In this document: one piece after another, positions 37,344 to 46,470 of the stretch | Layout of the letters: every line of letters begins with the position of its first letter | Position numbering within the stretch: the first letter of the stretch is position 1 | Assembly (NCBI GenBank): GCA_963726065.1 | Contig: CAVSAU010000016.1 | Location: forward strand, 752,706-816,705 | DNA: 64,000 bases | Source: Neomesorhizobium sp963726065 | GTDB lineage: Bacteria; Pseudomonadota; Alphaproteobacteria; Rhizobiales; Rhizobiaceae | Direction of reading: 5' to 3' | Notes under the pieces: model-generated | Told to the model about the DNA's origin: nothing | Database searches by the model: none | What the model saw: only the letters and a program-made list of their open reading frames with translations | Program-made: the position numbers and the translations under genes

Positions 37344-39067
37344 ATGCGCTTGGAACGACGCCTTGCCGCCATACTGGCCGCCGACGTGGTGGGCTACAGC
37401 CACCTGATGGGAGCGGACGAGGTCGGCACCCTCGAGCGCCTTACCCGGCTGCGTATGGAGCGGATCGAACCCCTCATTGCCACCCATCGCGGCAGGGTGT
37501 TCAAACTGATGGGGGATGGCATCCTGGCCGAATTTGCCAGCGTGGTCGACGCTGTGAGTTGCGCGGTCGCTTGGCAGCGCGAGGGGGCTGTCGAGGACCT
37601 GCGTTTCCGCATCGGCATCAATCTCGGCGACGTGATCGCAGAGGACGGCGACATTTACGGCAACGGCGTCAACGTGGCGGCGCGGCTCGAATCGCTCTCT
37701 GATCCAGGCGGAATTCTGTCTGTCGGGTAATGTTCACGATGAGGTTCGGGACAAGCTGGACCTCGCTTTCCAGAACATGGGCGCGCAAACGGTCAAGAAC
37801 ATCGCCGAACCTGTCCGCGCCTACCGGATCGTTCTCGACGCTGCCGCGCCGGCCAAAACACCGCGACCGATGACGCCACGCTCCGGAAAGCCCGCCCTCG
37901 CTGTGCTTCCCTTCAACAACATGTCTGGTGAGGCCTCGCAGGAAGGCTTCGCTGACGGCATAACCGAGGACCTCATAGCCGCGCTCTCAAGGTCGCACGC
38001 CTTCGACGTCACGGCCCGTACCTCGACCTTCGCCTACAAGGGCAAATCGCCCGACATCCGTGATGTGGCACGGGCGCTCGGCGTCGGCTACGTGCTGGAG
38101 GGCAGCGTCCGTCGCAGTGGTAGCCGCGCCCGGATAACGGTGCAACTGATCGACGCAAGCTCGGGCAACCACGTTTGGGCGGAGCGCTACGACCGCGGGC
38201 TCGACGACGAATTTGCGGTGCAGGACGAGATCGCACAGCGCATTTCCTCGATCCTGACCGAGCGCGTTTGGCAGGATGTGGCGCGCAATATCAGCCAGAA
38301 ACAGCGCCAGGATTATGACGCATACGACTACGCCTTCCGGGGCTCGGAGCTATTGCATCGGCTCGATCCAGTAAGCATGCCGCAAGCGCAAAACGACCTT
38401 CAGGCGGCTCTCGACCTCGATCCCGACCTGTTTTACGGACATTTGGGCCTTGGCTTCTCCTATGCGATAGCGAGCTGCTTCTGGGGCGATCCGGACGGCA
38501 CGCAAATGGAAAAGGCGCAGCGTCACGCGCTTAGAGCGGCCGAGATTGCACCCGACGCTGCGCAGACGTACCGCCTGCTCAGCCGGACCCAGTTACCCCA
38601 CGGGCAGATGGCAGGAGGCCTGGGACTGCGTTCAGCGTGCGCTGCGCATCGACCCCAATGACGGCGATATCATCGGCAATCGCGGCGTCTACCACTTGTT
38701 CAACGGCGAATCCGGCGAGGCCATCGAATGGTTCGACAAGGTCCTGGACATGCACGCCGGCACCCCTCACACGGTCGACATCATGCGCTACTGGAAAGCG
38801 TTGGCGCTGTTCGCTGCAAGCGACTATGCGGCCGCCGCTGCCCTGCTCGGCAGCCTGTCCGGGCTGAACTTCATCAAGGCTGAGTTGTTGGCTGCCTGCC
38901 ACGCCCGGCTTGGCCAGATGGACCAGGCGCGGACCTGCGCCGCCGAGGTGCTTCGCACCTATCCAGCGTTCCACCTTGCGCATGTTGTCCTGTGGAAAAA
39001 TTTCCGGAACGAAGCCGACCGCCAGCATTTGCTGGGGGCACTCCGCGAGGCGGGGCTGCCGGACTGA
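37344..39067 (+). CDS. Class III adenylate cyclase with TPR region (two frameshifts)
   Basis: ATG 37344 has GAAGGAG upstream. Frame one gives the cyclase domain (AADVVGYSHLM, MGDGILAEFAS, GINLGDV, NVAARLESL) and stops at 37730; near 37725 the sequence continues in another frame as SGNVHDEVRDKL, then ALAVLPFNNMSGEAS and a TPR region to about 38605; a second shift then gives EAWDCVQRALRIDPNDGD to a stop at 39067. Restored, it is about 570 residues, the same layout as the gene at 29307 but without an obvious TM helix. Either a pseudogene or, given the many shifts to the right, sequencing errors. Confidence 0.82.
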
Positions 39068-39112
39068 TCTACCTGGGAGCGGGTGGACGGGCCGAGCGGC
39101 TACGTCAGCCCC

Positions 39113-40089
39113 TCACCCCTTCTTCTTCGCCAGCCTTTCCAACGCATCGACGATCAGGTCGCAGAATTTCGGATGGTCGAGCTTCATCGCCACGGTGTGG
39201 CGGAAGTTCGATCTGCTCGCTGGCCGTGCCGCCGAAATGGCGCATGCCGCCCATCTTCTCGAAATTGCAGACGGTCATGCCCTTGGTCCACCGGCCGGCG
39301 ATCTCGACGCGGATGTCGGCTTTCTCGGTGGTGAAGACGGTCGGGTCGATCATGGCCGCGACGCAGCATGCGTCATGGACGGCAGGATACGCGATCTGCA
39401 GCAGGCCGCCATGCGTCGTCGCGATGAACTCCCAGATGTCGAGGATGAACTTGGCTGATCGGGCCGCCGACGGCGCGCACCCTGTCCTGCAGCTCCGGGG
39501 TGGCCAGCGCCTGGTGGGTGAGGTCGAGGCCGACCATGGTGACGTCCCAGTTGGCGCGGAACACGACGTCGGCAGCCTCCGCGTCGGCATAGACGTTGAA
39601 CTCGGCCGCCGGCGTGATGTTGCCGCGCGTGTAGGCTCCGCCCATCGCGACGACCCGCTTCACCCGCTCGATGATGCGCGGCTCCTTGCGGATGGCGAGC
39701 GCGATGTTGGTGTAGGGACCGACCGGCACGAGCGTGACCGTCTTCGGCTCATGCGCCATGACGGTGTCGATGATGAAGTCGACGGCGTGCCGCTTGTCGA
39801 GGTCGAACGACGCGGGCGGCAGGACGGGGCCGTCGAGCCCGGTCTCGCCGTGGATCTCGACGGCCAGCACCTGGTCGGCGATCAGCGGACCGGGCGAGCC
39901 CTTCGCGACCGGCACCTTGATGCCATAGGCGGTGCAGGCGGCCAGCGCATTGCGCGTGGTGTTCTCGACATTGTGGTTGCCCGACACGGTGGTGATGCCG
40001 AGGAGGTCGATATTCGGGTTGCCCGCCGCAAGCAGGATTGCGATCGCGTCGTCGTGCCCGGGATCGCAGTCCAGGATGATCTTTTCCAT
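39113..40089 (-). CDS. Inosine-uridine preferring nucleoside hydrolase (frameshifted)
   Basis: ATG 40089. The Ca2+-binding N-terminal motif DCDPGHDDA is at residues 7-15, followed by TTVSGNHNVENTTRNAL and VPVGPYTNIALA. A shift near 39455 leads to KFILDIWEFIATTHGG, then HDACCVAAMIDP, and a second near 39210 to VAMKLDHPKFCDLIVDALERL, stopping at 39113. The restored protein of about 325 residues matches the family, which hydrolyses ribonucleosides to base and ribose for salvage. Convergent with the cyclase. Confidence 0.88.
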
Positions 40090-40230
40090 GATGTCGCCTT
40101 CTTCTTACCGGCAGAGCCTGTGGCGAATACAGACTGCCGCGCTCAACGCCGTCAAGCCAAGATGCTCAAACGGACGGCGGCGGCCGACGCTGCTTCCGCT
40201 CCTTCACAAGCTCAGGACGGGAGAGGAAAG

Positions 40231-42108
40231 CTAGTCGGCCGTGGCTTCCTCGTATTCGGTCGACATCTCCAGCCACTTTTCCTCGTGGCGGGTGACCTGC
40301 GCGGAAAGCTCGGAGCGCTCCTTGGCAAGCTGCGTCGCCGCCGTGGGATCCTTTTCGTACAGTTTCGGATCGGCAAGTTGATCCTCGATCGTGTCGATGC
40401 GCTTGCGCAGGCGGTCCATCAGCGCCTCTGTCGCGCGGATTTCCTTGGCGAGCGGCTCCGCCGCGGCACGGCGCGCCGCAGCCTCGCGGCGGCGGTCGGC
40501 CTTCGACGCCTTCTCGGCCTCGCGCCGCTCGCGGCTGTTGCCGGAAACGCCTGTCACCAGCGTCTTGTAGTCCTCGAGATCGCCGTCATACGGGTTGACC
40601 GCGCCGTCCTTCACCAGCCACAGCCGGTCGACGGTCGCTTCGAGCAGATGCCGGTCGTGCGAGACGATGATGACCGCGCCCGGAAACTCGTTCAACGCGT
40701 GGACAAGCGCCTCGCGGGAATCGATGTCCAGATGGTTGGTCGGCTCGTCGAGGATGAAGAGGTTCGGCCCGTCGAAGGCGGAAAGCCCCATCAGCAGGCG
40801 CGCCTTCTCGCCGCCTGAGAGGTCCTTGGCGGGCGTGTTCATCTTTTCCGTCGTCAGGCCGAAATTGGCGACGCGCGCCCGCACCTTCGATTCCGGCGCT
40901 TCCGGCATCAGCCGGCGCACATGCTCGTAGGCGTTCTCCTCGGGCCTGAGATCATCGAGCTGGTGCTGCGCGAAGATCGCGACCTTGAGGCCCGGCGCGA
41001 CCGTCATCGTTCCAGTCTCGGGCTTCAGCCGGCCGGAGAGCATCTTGGCAAAGGTCGACTTGCCGTTGCCGTTGGCGCCGAGCAGCGCGATGCGGTCGTC
41101 GGCATCGATGCGCAGCGTCATCTTCTTGAGGACCGGCTCGCCGGGCGCATAGCCGACATTGACGTTGTTCAAGGCGATGATCGGCGAGGCGACGGTCTTC
41201 ACGGGCTCGGGAAAGCTGAACGGCCGCACCGTATCGTCGACAAGCGCCGCGATCGGCTTCATCTTCTCCAGCGCCTTGATGCGCGACTGCGCCTGGCGCG
41301 CCTTCGACGCCTTGGCGCGGAAGCGGTCGACGAAGGATTGCAGGTGCTTGCGCGCAGCTTCCTGCTTGACGCGGCCCTTCTCCTGCAGTTCGCGCTGCTC
41401 GGCAAGCTGACGCTCGAACTGGTCGTAGCCGCCGCGCCAGAAGGTCAGCTTCTGCTTGTCGAGATGCACGATGGAGTTGACCGAGCGGTTGAGCAGATCG
41501 CGATCGTGCGAGATCAGGAGCACGGTATGCGGATATTTCGCGACATAGTTCTCCAGCCAGAGCGTGCCTTCGAGGTCGAGATAGTTGGTCGGCTCGTCGA
41601 GCAGCAGCAGATCGGGCTGCGAGAACAGCACGGCGGCGAGCGCCACGCGCATGCGCCAGCCGCCGGAGAAGGATGACGCCGGGCGCTGCTGGGCGTCGTC
41701 GTCGAAGCCGAGGCCGGCAAGGATCGTCGCCGCGCGGGATTCCGCCGAATGCGCGTCAATGTCGGCGAGCCGCATGTGGATGTCGGCGATGCGGTGCGGA
41801 TCGGTGGTGGTCAGTTCCTCGGCCAGCAGCGCGGCGCGCTCGACATCGGCCTTGAGCACGATCTCGATCAGCGGCTCCTCGGTGCCGGGCGCTTCCTGCG
41901 CCACCTGGCCGATGCGCGTGTTCTTCGGCAGGCTGACCGAGCCGGTCTCCGAGCTGAGGTCGCCGGTGATGGCGCGAAAGAGCGTCGTCTTGCCGGTGCC
42001 GTTGCGGCCGACGAGACCCGCCTTCGTGCCCGCCGGCAGGGTCAGCGAGGCATGGTCAAGGAGCAGGCGTCCGGCGATGCGGAGCGAAAGGTCGTTGATG
42101 ATCAGCAT
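40231..42108 (-). CDS. ABC-F family ATPase
   Basis: 625 residues from ATG 42108. Two ATP-binding cassettes in one chain: Walker A GRNGTGKTT and GANGNGKST, signature motifs SSFSGGWRMR and KDLSGGEKAR, Walker B LLLLDEPTNYLD and LFILDEPTNHLD, separated by the ABC-F linker (SFVDRFRAKASKARQAQSRIKALEKM), with a charged coiled-coil tail. No membrane domain. ABC-F proteins act on ribosomes, relieving stalling or giving resistance; the exact role of this Uup/YheS-like member is unknown. Intact frame, unlike its neighbours. Confidence 0.93.
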   Translation of the reverse strand: MLIINDLSLRIAGRLLLDHASLTLPAGTKAGLVGRNGTGKTTLFRAITGDLSSETGSVSLPKNTRIGQVAQEAPGTEEPLIEIVLKADVERAALLAEELTTTDPHRIADIHMRLADIDAHSAESRAATILAGLGFDDDAQQRPASSFSGGWRMRVALAAVLFSQPDLLLLDEPTNYLDLEGTLWLENYVAKYPHTVLLISHDRDLLNRSVNSIVHLDKQKLTFWRGGYDQFERQLAEQRELQEKGRVKQEAARKHLQSFVDRFRAKASKARQAQSRIKALEKMKPIAALVDDTVRPFSFPEPVKTVASPIIALNNVNVGYAPGEPVLKKMTLRIDADDRIALLGANGNGKSTFAKMLSGRLKPETGTMTVAPGLKVAIFAQHQLDDLRPEENAYEHVRRLMPEAPESKVRARVANFGLTTEKMNTPAKDLSGGEKARLLMGLSAFDGPNLFILDEPTNHLDIDSREALVHALNEFPGAVIIVSHDRHLLEATVDRLWLVKDGAVNPYDGDLEDYKTLVTGVSGNSRERREAEKASKADRRREAAARRAAAEPLAKEIRATEALMDRLRKRIDTIEDQLADPKLYEKDPTAATQLAKERSELSAQVTRHEEKWLEMSTEYEEATAD

Positions 42109-42171
42109 GGCCGGGCTTTTGGCGGACCCCGGCCGGGAAAGCAAGGGCGGGCATTGCCGATCGCGGCGGCG

Positions 42172-42200
42172 ATGTGTATTTTCTTACTCTATTTACACAT
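42172..42200. promoter_or_regulatory. Inverted repeat upstream of vapBC, possible operator
   Basis: ATGTGTA (42172-42178) is repeated in reverse complement as TACACAT (42194-42200) with a 15-base spacer, ending 10 bases before the antitoxin start. VapB antitoxins bind such palindromes to repress their own operon; that this is the VapB site is an inference. Confidence 0.5.
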
Positions 42201-42210
42201 AGGCGGAACA

Positions 42211-42408
42211 ATGCGCACAAATATCGACATTGACGACGAACTCATGACCGAAGCAATGGAACTGCTGGGCGGCAAGACCAAGAAGCAGACGGTCGAGCAG
42301 GCGCTGAAGGACATGGTGCGCCATCGCAAGGCTGCGAAGTCGCTGCTGGCGTTGCGCGGCAAGATCAAGTGGGAAGGTGATCTCGACGCGATGCGCCGCA
42401 ACCAATGA
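42211..42408 (+). CDS. vapB: VapB-type antitoxin
   Basis: 65 residues: MRTNIDIDDELMTEAMELLG, then KKQTVEQALKDMVRHRKAAKSLL, the N-terminal ribbon-helix-helix plus helix of VapB_2/MazE-like antitoxins, and a C-terminal tail (KIKWEGDLDAMR) that would occupy the toxin active site. The stop overlaps the toxin start as ATGA. Represses its own operon and neutralises VapC. Confidence 0.88.
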   Translation: MRTNIDIDDELMTEAMELLGGKTKKQTVEQALKDMVRHRKAAKSLLALRGKIKWEGDLDAMRRNQ

Positions 42409-42797
42409 TCCTGGCTGACACGTCGGTTTGGATCGATTTCTTTCAGGGTTCGGATTCGGCCAACACGACTCTTCTGGAACATGCCATCAGTCGCGGTGAC
42501 GTGGTCATGGGCGACCTCATTCTCGTCGAAATCCTGCAGGGGTTGAAAACCAAGACCGAGGAGAGACTGGTCTCGGCTGCATTCGCCCTGCTCGACGTAG
42601 CAACGCTGTGCGGACCTGACGTGGCGCCGAAAGCCGCCGCCAACTATCGCGCACTCCGACGAGCAGGCGTTACTGTCCGCGGCACGATCGACGTCATCAT
42701 CGCGACATGGTGCGTCGAGAACGCAATCCCGCTGCTGCACAACGACCGCGACTTCGAGGCAATGGAAGGCCGGATGGGCCTTGTCCGGTGGCGATGA
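42405..42797 (+). CDS. vapC: VapC-type PIN-domain toxin
   Basis: 130 residues. The PIN-domain acidic residues are visible: Asp5 (LADTSVWID), Glu43 (LILVEILQGL), Asp (GTIDVIIATWC) and Asp (LLHNDRDFEAM). An RNase toxin that cleaves tRNA or rRNA when free of VapB. Translationally coupled to vapB. Confidence 0.92.
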   Translation: MILADTSVWIDFFQGSDSANTTLLEHAISRGDVVMGDLILVEILQGLKTKTEERLVSAAFALLDVATLCGPDVAPKAAANYRALRRAGVTVRGTIDVIIATWCVENAIPLLHNDRDFEAMEGRMGLVRWR

Positions 42798-42809
42798 CCA
42801 GCGGTGAGG

Positions 42810-43325
42810 TCAGGCGTAGGCCCTGCCCTCCTCCGTCCGCTGGAAGTAGATCAGGTCGAGCTGCACCGACGGACGGCCGAGAACCGTCAGGATCATGTGC
42901 GCCTGGCCCCGGTGATGCGTCTGGTGATTGAACAAATGAGCAAGCGCCGGCGCCAGCCGCTGCGACACGGTGCGCATGTCGGTCACGGTCATATAGGTGA
43001 AGCGGCCGGTGAACGCCTTTTCGCTCTGAGCGATCCGATCCAGTCGACGATCCGCTTGTCCTCGGTCTGCCTTGCCTTCCGCAGCTTGGCGAAATCGCTG
43101 TAGAGGATGGTATCGAGCGAAGCGGGGGCGTCGCCCTCGCCGGTGAAGCGCTTCATCCAGATGCGGTCGGCCACGAGGATGTGGTTCAGCGTCCCGCGCA
43201 TCGACTTGAAGAAGGCGCCGGTGTCGCGGCCGAACTCCTCCTTGGTGAGGTCCGCCGTCGCTTCGTAGATCCGCTGCGTTGGCCCAGGCGTTGTAGGCGG
43301 CGAACATCATGAAATGCTGTTTCAC
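42810..43325 (-). CDS. DinB family protein (frameshifted)
   Basis: GTG 43325 with AAGGGA upstream opens HFMMFAAYNAWAN. The frame then changes near 43278 to RIYEATADLTKEEF, GTLNHILVADRIWMKRFTGEG and again near 43030 to SEKAFTGRFTYMTV...HLFNHQTHHRGQAHMIL, stopping at 42810. The two histidine-bearing motifs (NHILVADRIW; NHQTHHRGQ) form the DinB metal site. The family groups bacillithiol/mycothiol-type transferases and DNA-damage-inducible proteins of unknown role. Confidence 0.82.
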   Translation of the reverse strand: MKQHFMMFAAYNAWANAADLRSDGGPHQGGVRPRHRRLLQVDARDAEPHPRGRPHLDEALHRRGRRPRFARYHPLQRFRQAAEGKADRGQADRRLDRIAQSEKAFTGRFTYMTVTDMRTVSQRLAPALAHLFNHQTHHRGQAHMILTVLGRPSVQLDLIYFQRTEEGRAYA

Positions 43326-43394
43326 GGGCTTCCCTTCGCGGATAGCGGCGGCAATATGGCGCCTCTTGAATAGACGCAACGGAAAGCAGCGCCA

Positions 43395-44093
43395 ATGACA
43401 ATCCTGCTCTATGACCTCGTCGGCGAAGACGCGTCCCGGCCGTTCAGCCCGCATTGCTGGAAGACGACCATGTGCGCTCGCCCACAAAGGGCTCGAGTAT
43501 CGGCGCGTGCCGACGCCATTCACCTCGGTTCCCGCAGTCGAGGGCGGCGTGTCGAAGACGGTGCCTGTCATCCGCGACGGCGACACGGTCGTGGCTGATT
43601 CCTTCACGATCGCGCTCTACCTCGACGACGCCTATCCGGACCGCCCGACGTTGTTCGGCGGCGATGGCGGCAAGGCGATGGCGCGTTTCATCGAGCGCTG
43701 GTCGCAACTGACGATCCATCCCTATCTCGGCGCTGCGGCGCTGACCGACATCCACGCACGCCTCGCGCCGCCGGACCAGGCCTATTTCCGCGAGAGCCGC
43801 GAGAAGCGCTACGGCAAGAGCGCTGGAGGAGGTCTCGCCGGAGCCCGCGACGCCGGTCTTGGCAGCCTTCCGGGCGTCGCTCGAACCGCTGCAGGAACAT
43901 GCTGACCTATCAGCCCTTCATCGGCGGCAGCACGCCGCTCTATCCGGACTACGTCGTCTTCGGCGCCTTCCAGTGGGTGCGCGTCATGTCGCCCTACCAG
44001 ACGCTTGGCGAAGGACGACCCGATCGTCGGACTGGTTCGAGCGCTGCCTCGACCTCCACGGCGGGCTCGGCCGCAGCGTGCGCGGCGGCCTGA
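43395..44093 (+). CDS. Glutathione S-transferase family protein (several frameshifts)
   Basis: ATG 43395. Thioredoxin-like N-terminal half: SRPFSPHCWKT, then, after a shift near 43475, AHKGLEYRRVPTPF...VPVIRDGDTVVADSFTIALYLDDAYPDRP. The helical half follows in pieces (AMARFIERWSQ; LAAFRASLEPL; LTYQPFIGGSTPLYPDYVVFGAFQWV; DWFERCLDLHGGLGRS) with further shifts near 43825, 43890 and 44010. The stop at 44091 fits, as a terminator hairpin begins at 44094. Likely glutathione-dependent. Confidence 0.75.
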
Positions 44094-44119
44094 CCGGGCT
44101 TGGCGCTTGGCAAGCCCGG
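44094..44119 (+). terminator. Hairpin after the GST gene
   Basis: CCGGGCTTG (44094-44102) pairs with CAAGCCCGG (44111-44119) across an 8-base loop, directly after the TGA at 44091. No T-run follows, so it may be a weak terminator. Confidence 0.5.
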
Positions 44120-44182
44120 CAGCCGCCTGTATAGAGCCCGCCACGTTTCAACACCGGCACTGGGCCGACACAAGGAAAAAAC

Positions 44183-44605
44183 ATGGCGATCGAACGCACC
44201 TTTTCGATGATCAAGCCGGACGCGACCCGGCGCAACCTGACCGGCGCGATCACGAAGATGCTCGAGGATGCCGGCCTGCGCGTCGTCGCTTCCAGGCGCG
44301 TGTGGATGAGCCGCCGCGAGGCCGAGGGCTTCTACGCCGTCCACAAGGATCGTCCGTTCTTCGGCGAGCTCGTCGAGTTCATGTCGTCGGCGCCGACGAT
44401 CGTACAGGTTCTCGAAGGCGAGAACGCGATCGCCAAGAACCGCGAAGTGATGGGCGCGACCAACCCGGCCAACGCCGCCGAGGGCACGATCCGCAAGGTT
44501 CATGCGCTGTCGATCGGCGAGAACTCCGTGCACGGCTCGGACGCGCCCGAGACCGCCGCGCAGGAGATCAAATACTGGTTCTCCGACACCGAGATCGTCG
44601 GCTGA
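44183..44605 (+). CDS. ndk: Nucleoside diphosphate kinase
   Basis: 140 residues. AIERTFSMIKPDATRR is the N-terminal ATP-site region; the active-site histidine is in NSVHGSDAPETA, near residue 117. Exchanges the gamma-phosphate between nucleoside di- and triphosphates, cytoplasmic and usually tetrameric or hexameric. AAGGAAAAAAC precedes the ATG. Intact; followed by a strong terminator. Confidence 0.97.
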   Translation: MAIERTFSMIKPDATRRNLTGAITKMLEDAGLRVVASRRVWMSRREAEGFYAVHKDRPFFGELVEFMSSAPTIVQVLEGENAIAKNREVMGATNPANAAEGTIRKVHALSIGENSVHGSDAPETAAQEIKYWFSDTEIVG

Positions 44606-44647
44606 CAATCTGAGTCCGCCAACCGCGTCAAGCGGTTGGTTCCAAAC

Positions 44648-44677
44648 AAAAAGCCGGCGCTTCGACGCCGGCTTTTT
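44648..44677. terminator. Bidirectional rho-independent terminator
   Basis: AAAAAGCCGGCG pairs with CGCCGGCTTTTT across the loop CTTCGA, with A- and T-runs on the outer sides. It lies between ndk (plus) and the convergent META-domain gene (minus). Confidence 0.92.
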
Positions 44678-44706
44678 GTTGACGCGAGATGCCAGGCGCC
44701 GGAGCG

Positions 44707-45480
44707 TCAGCCTGCGCTTGAAAACCGCACGACGTCGACGCCGCTGGCATCCACAAGGAAAAGCTTGCCGTCGCCATCGATGCGATAGGTTGCGGCCTTC
44801 TCCAGCGCGGCGAAGAACTTCCGCTCCTGATCCATGAGTGCCGGCGCACAGGCCATCATGGTCGCGCCGGCCTTGCCTATCTTGATCGAGTTGCCGTCGA
44901 TGGTCGGCCTGGGCGAAATAGCCGTTGCACGCTCCGCGCCCGGTGACTTTTCCGTCCGAGGCGATGCTGAATGTCGACTGGGCGTCGTCGATGACGCCCC
45001 TTGCCGCCGATGTCCTCCGCCACCCAGTTCGTGCCGAACAGCGGTGCAGGCACGGCACCGGCGTCCTGCTTGACCATCTTCAGCACCAGATGCGCCGGCT
45101 CGGGCTTCAACGGATCGACCGAATAGCGCTCGTCATTGATGAACATCAGCCTGTCGTCGACCGTGATGCGCGCCTGCAGCGCGTAGTTGACATTCGGCTG
45201 GACGACGGCCGGATCGATCTTGAGCTCGAACTTGATCGGCACCTGTCCGGCCGGATCGATCTTCTGCTCGGCAACCACCGTTTCCGGCGCGTCGGCCAGC
45301 GACACGTCGCTCAGACCGGACCGTCAGAACAGCGTTCGGCGGCAGCGCGATACGTTCGCGATAGGAAACCTCTCCCGAGATCGTGATTTCCTCGGCAGCG
45401 AACGCGCCCGGCATCAGCAGGCCGCCGAAGACCAGCGGAGCGAGCCCGAAAACGAACAGTTCCGCCAGCTTGCCGAGCAT
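44707..45480 (-). CDS. YbaY-like / META domain secreted protein (frameshifted)
   Basis: ATG 45480. Signal peptide (FGLAPLVFGGLLMPGAFAAEE), then a YbaY-type domain: GEVSYRERIALPPNAVL and, after a shift near 45315, IDPAGQVPIKFELKIDPAVVQPNVNYALQARI. A second shift near 45003 leads to the META domain: DDAQSTFSIASDGKVTGRGACNGYFAQ, later KLFLVDASGVDVVRFSSAG to the stop at 44707. META and YbaY domains occur in envelope lipoproteins and heat-shock HslJ-like proteins; the fold rather than function is known. Confidence 0.78.
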
Positions 45481-45604
45481 TCGATCGTCCTCCTGTCGTC
45501 CGCCGCCAAAGTCCAAAGCGATTGAGTCGGTTCCGTGGCCTCGCCGTGACGGGAAAAGTAAATTTTCGGAGAGGTTGGGATGCCTTCGCTCAACGTAGCA
45601 TCCA

Positions 45605-45713
45605 TCGGGCTTGTCCCGAGGATCTGCTGCCCGAGGCGGTCAATCCGGAACAATGTCGATATGGCAGCAGCCCATGACCGCCAACCTCGGTCAGATCCTC
45701 GGGACAAGCCCGA
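45605..45713. repeat. 22-bp inverted repeat in the intergenic spacer
   Basis: A 22-base arm (45605-45626, containing GGGCTTGTCCCGAGGATCTG) recurs as its exact reverse complement at 45692-45713, with a 65-base spacer. This is the form of rhizobial intergenic mosaic elements (RIME/RPE-like). It lies between the META-domain gene and moaE. Confidence 0.8.
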
Positions 45714-45739
45714 GGATGACGACCACAGAGGCGGACGAG

Positions 45740-46209
45740 CTATTTCTTCCAGCGCGCCGCGGCCTGTTCGTCGGTCTCCTTGGCGTCGACCCAGCCGCCT
45801 TCGGACCCGTCCGCGCGATGCTCCTTTTTCCAGAACGGGCGCGCGTGACTTCAGATAATCCATCAGGAAATCCGCCGCCTCGAAGGCGGCCCGGCGGTGC
45901 TTCGACGCCGCCACGACGAGCACGATGTTCTCGCCCGGCCTGATCTTCCCGTGGCGGTGGATCGCGGTCAGCCCGGCCAGCGGCCAGCGCTCGGCGGCCT
46001 GCCTGGCGATCCGCATGATCTCGGCTTCGGCCATGCCGGGATAGTGTTCCAGTTCCAGCGCGGTCAGCGAGCCCTGCTCGTCCCGGCAGATGCCCGAAAA
46101 GGTCACGACCGCGCCGACATCGCCGGCCTTGCTCACCCTTGTCGATCTCGGCCGCGACGTCGAAATCGGCGGCCTGGATGCGCACGACCGGAACGATCGG
46201 GCCGGTCAT
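45740..46209 (-). CDS. moaE: Molybdopterin synthase catalytic subunit MoaE (frameshifted)
   Basis: ATG 46209: IVPVVRIQAADFDVAAEID, a shift near 46135, then GAVVTFSGICRDEQGSLTALELEHYPGMAEAEI, IHRHGKIRPGENIVLVVAASKHRRAAFEAADFLMDYLKSRAP, a second shift near 45832, and a Lys-rich end to 45740. GxVxxFxGxVR-type and HRxG..G..I motifs identify MoaE, which binds the MoaD tail and adds the dithiolene sulphurs of molybdopterin. Six bases from moaD stop to its start. Confidence 0.9.
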
Positions 46210-46214
46210 GGCAA

Positions 46215-46469
46215 TCAGCCGCCGGTCATCGGCGGGAAAAGCGCGATCTCGCCGGCGCCGGCGATCTTCTCGCGGTGGTCGACATGCTCGTGGTTGATGG
46301 CGACGCGAATGACTTCGGGATGCCGGAGCGCATGTGCGTATTCGTCGCCGCGCCCTTTGAGCCAGCGCAGCAGATCCTCGACCGTCACGACGCTCGCCGG
46401 AAGCGAGACCTCTTCCTCGGGCTTGCCGATGCGTTCGCGCACCCAGGCGAAATAGACGAGCTTGGTCAC
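46215..46469 (-). CDS. moaD: Molybdopterin synthase sulphur carrier subunit MoaD
   Basis: 84 residues from GTG 46469. Ubiquitin-like beta-grasp protein: VYFAWVRERIGKPEEEVSLP, RWLKGRGDEYAHAL, and the essential C-terminal Gly-Gly (FPPMTGG) that is thiocarboxylated. Forms a heterotetramer with MoaE. One base from the pgsA stop; operon with moaE and pgsA. Confidence 0.92.
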   Translation of the reverse strand: MTKLVYFAWVRERIGKPEEEVSLPASVVTVEDLLRWLKGRGDEYAHALRHPEVIRVAINHEHVDHREKIAGAGEIALFPPMTGG

Positions 46470-46470
46470 C

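Noticed and set aside
38992..40818. A 608-codon plus-strand ORF across iunH and the ABC-F gene
   Set aside because: It is the antisense shadow of the nucleoside hydrolase and ABC-F coding frames; high GC gives long open antisense frames.
45414..46136. A 240-residue product across moaE and its downstream spacer
   Set aside because: Only residues up to about the RAP motif belong to MoaE; beyond a shift the frame reads through the intergenic repeat.
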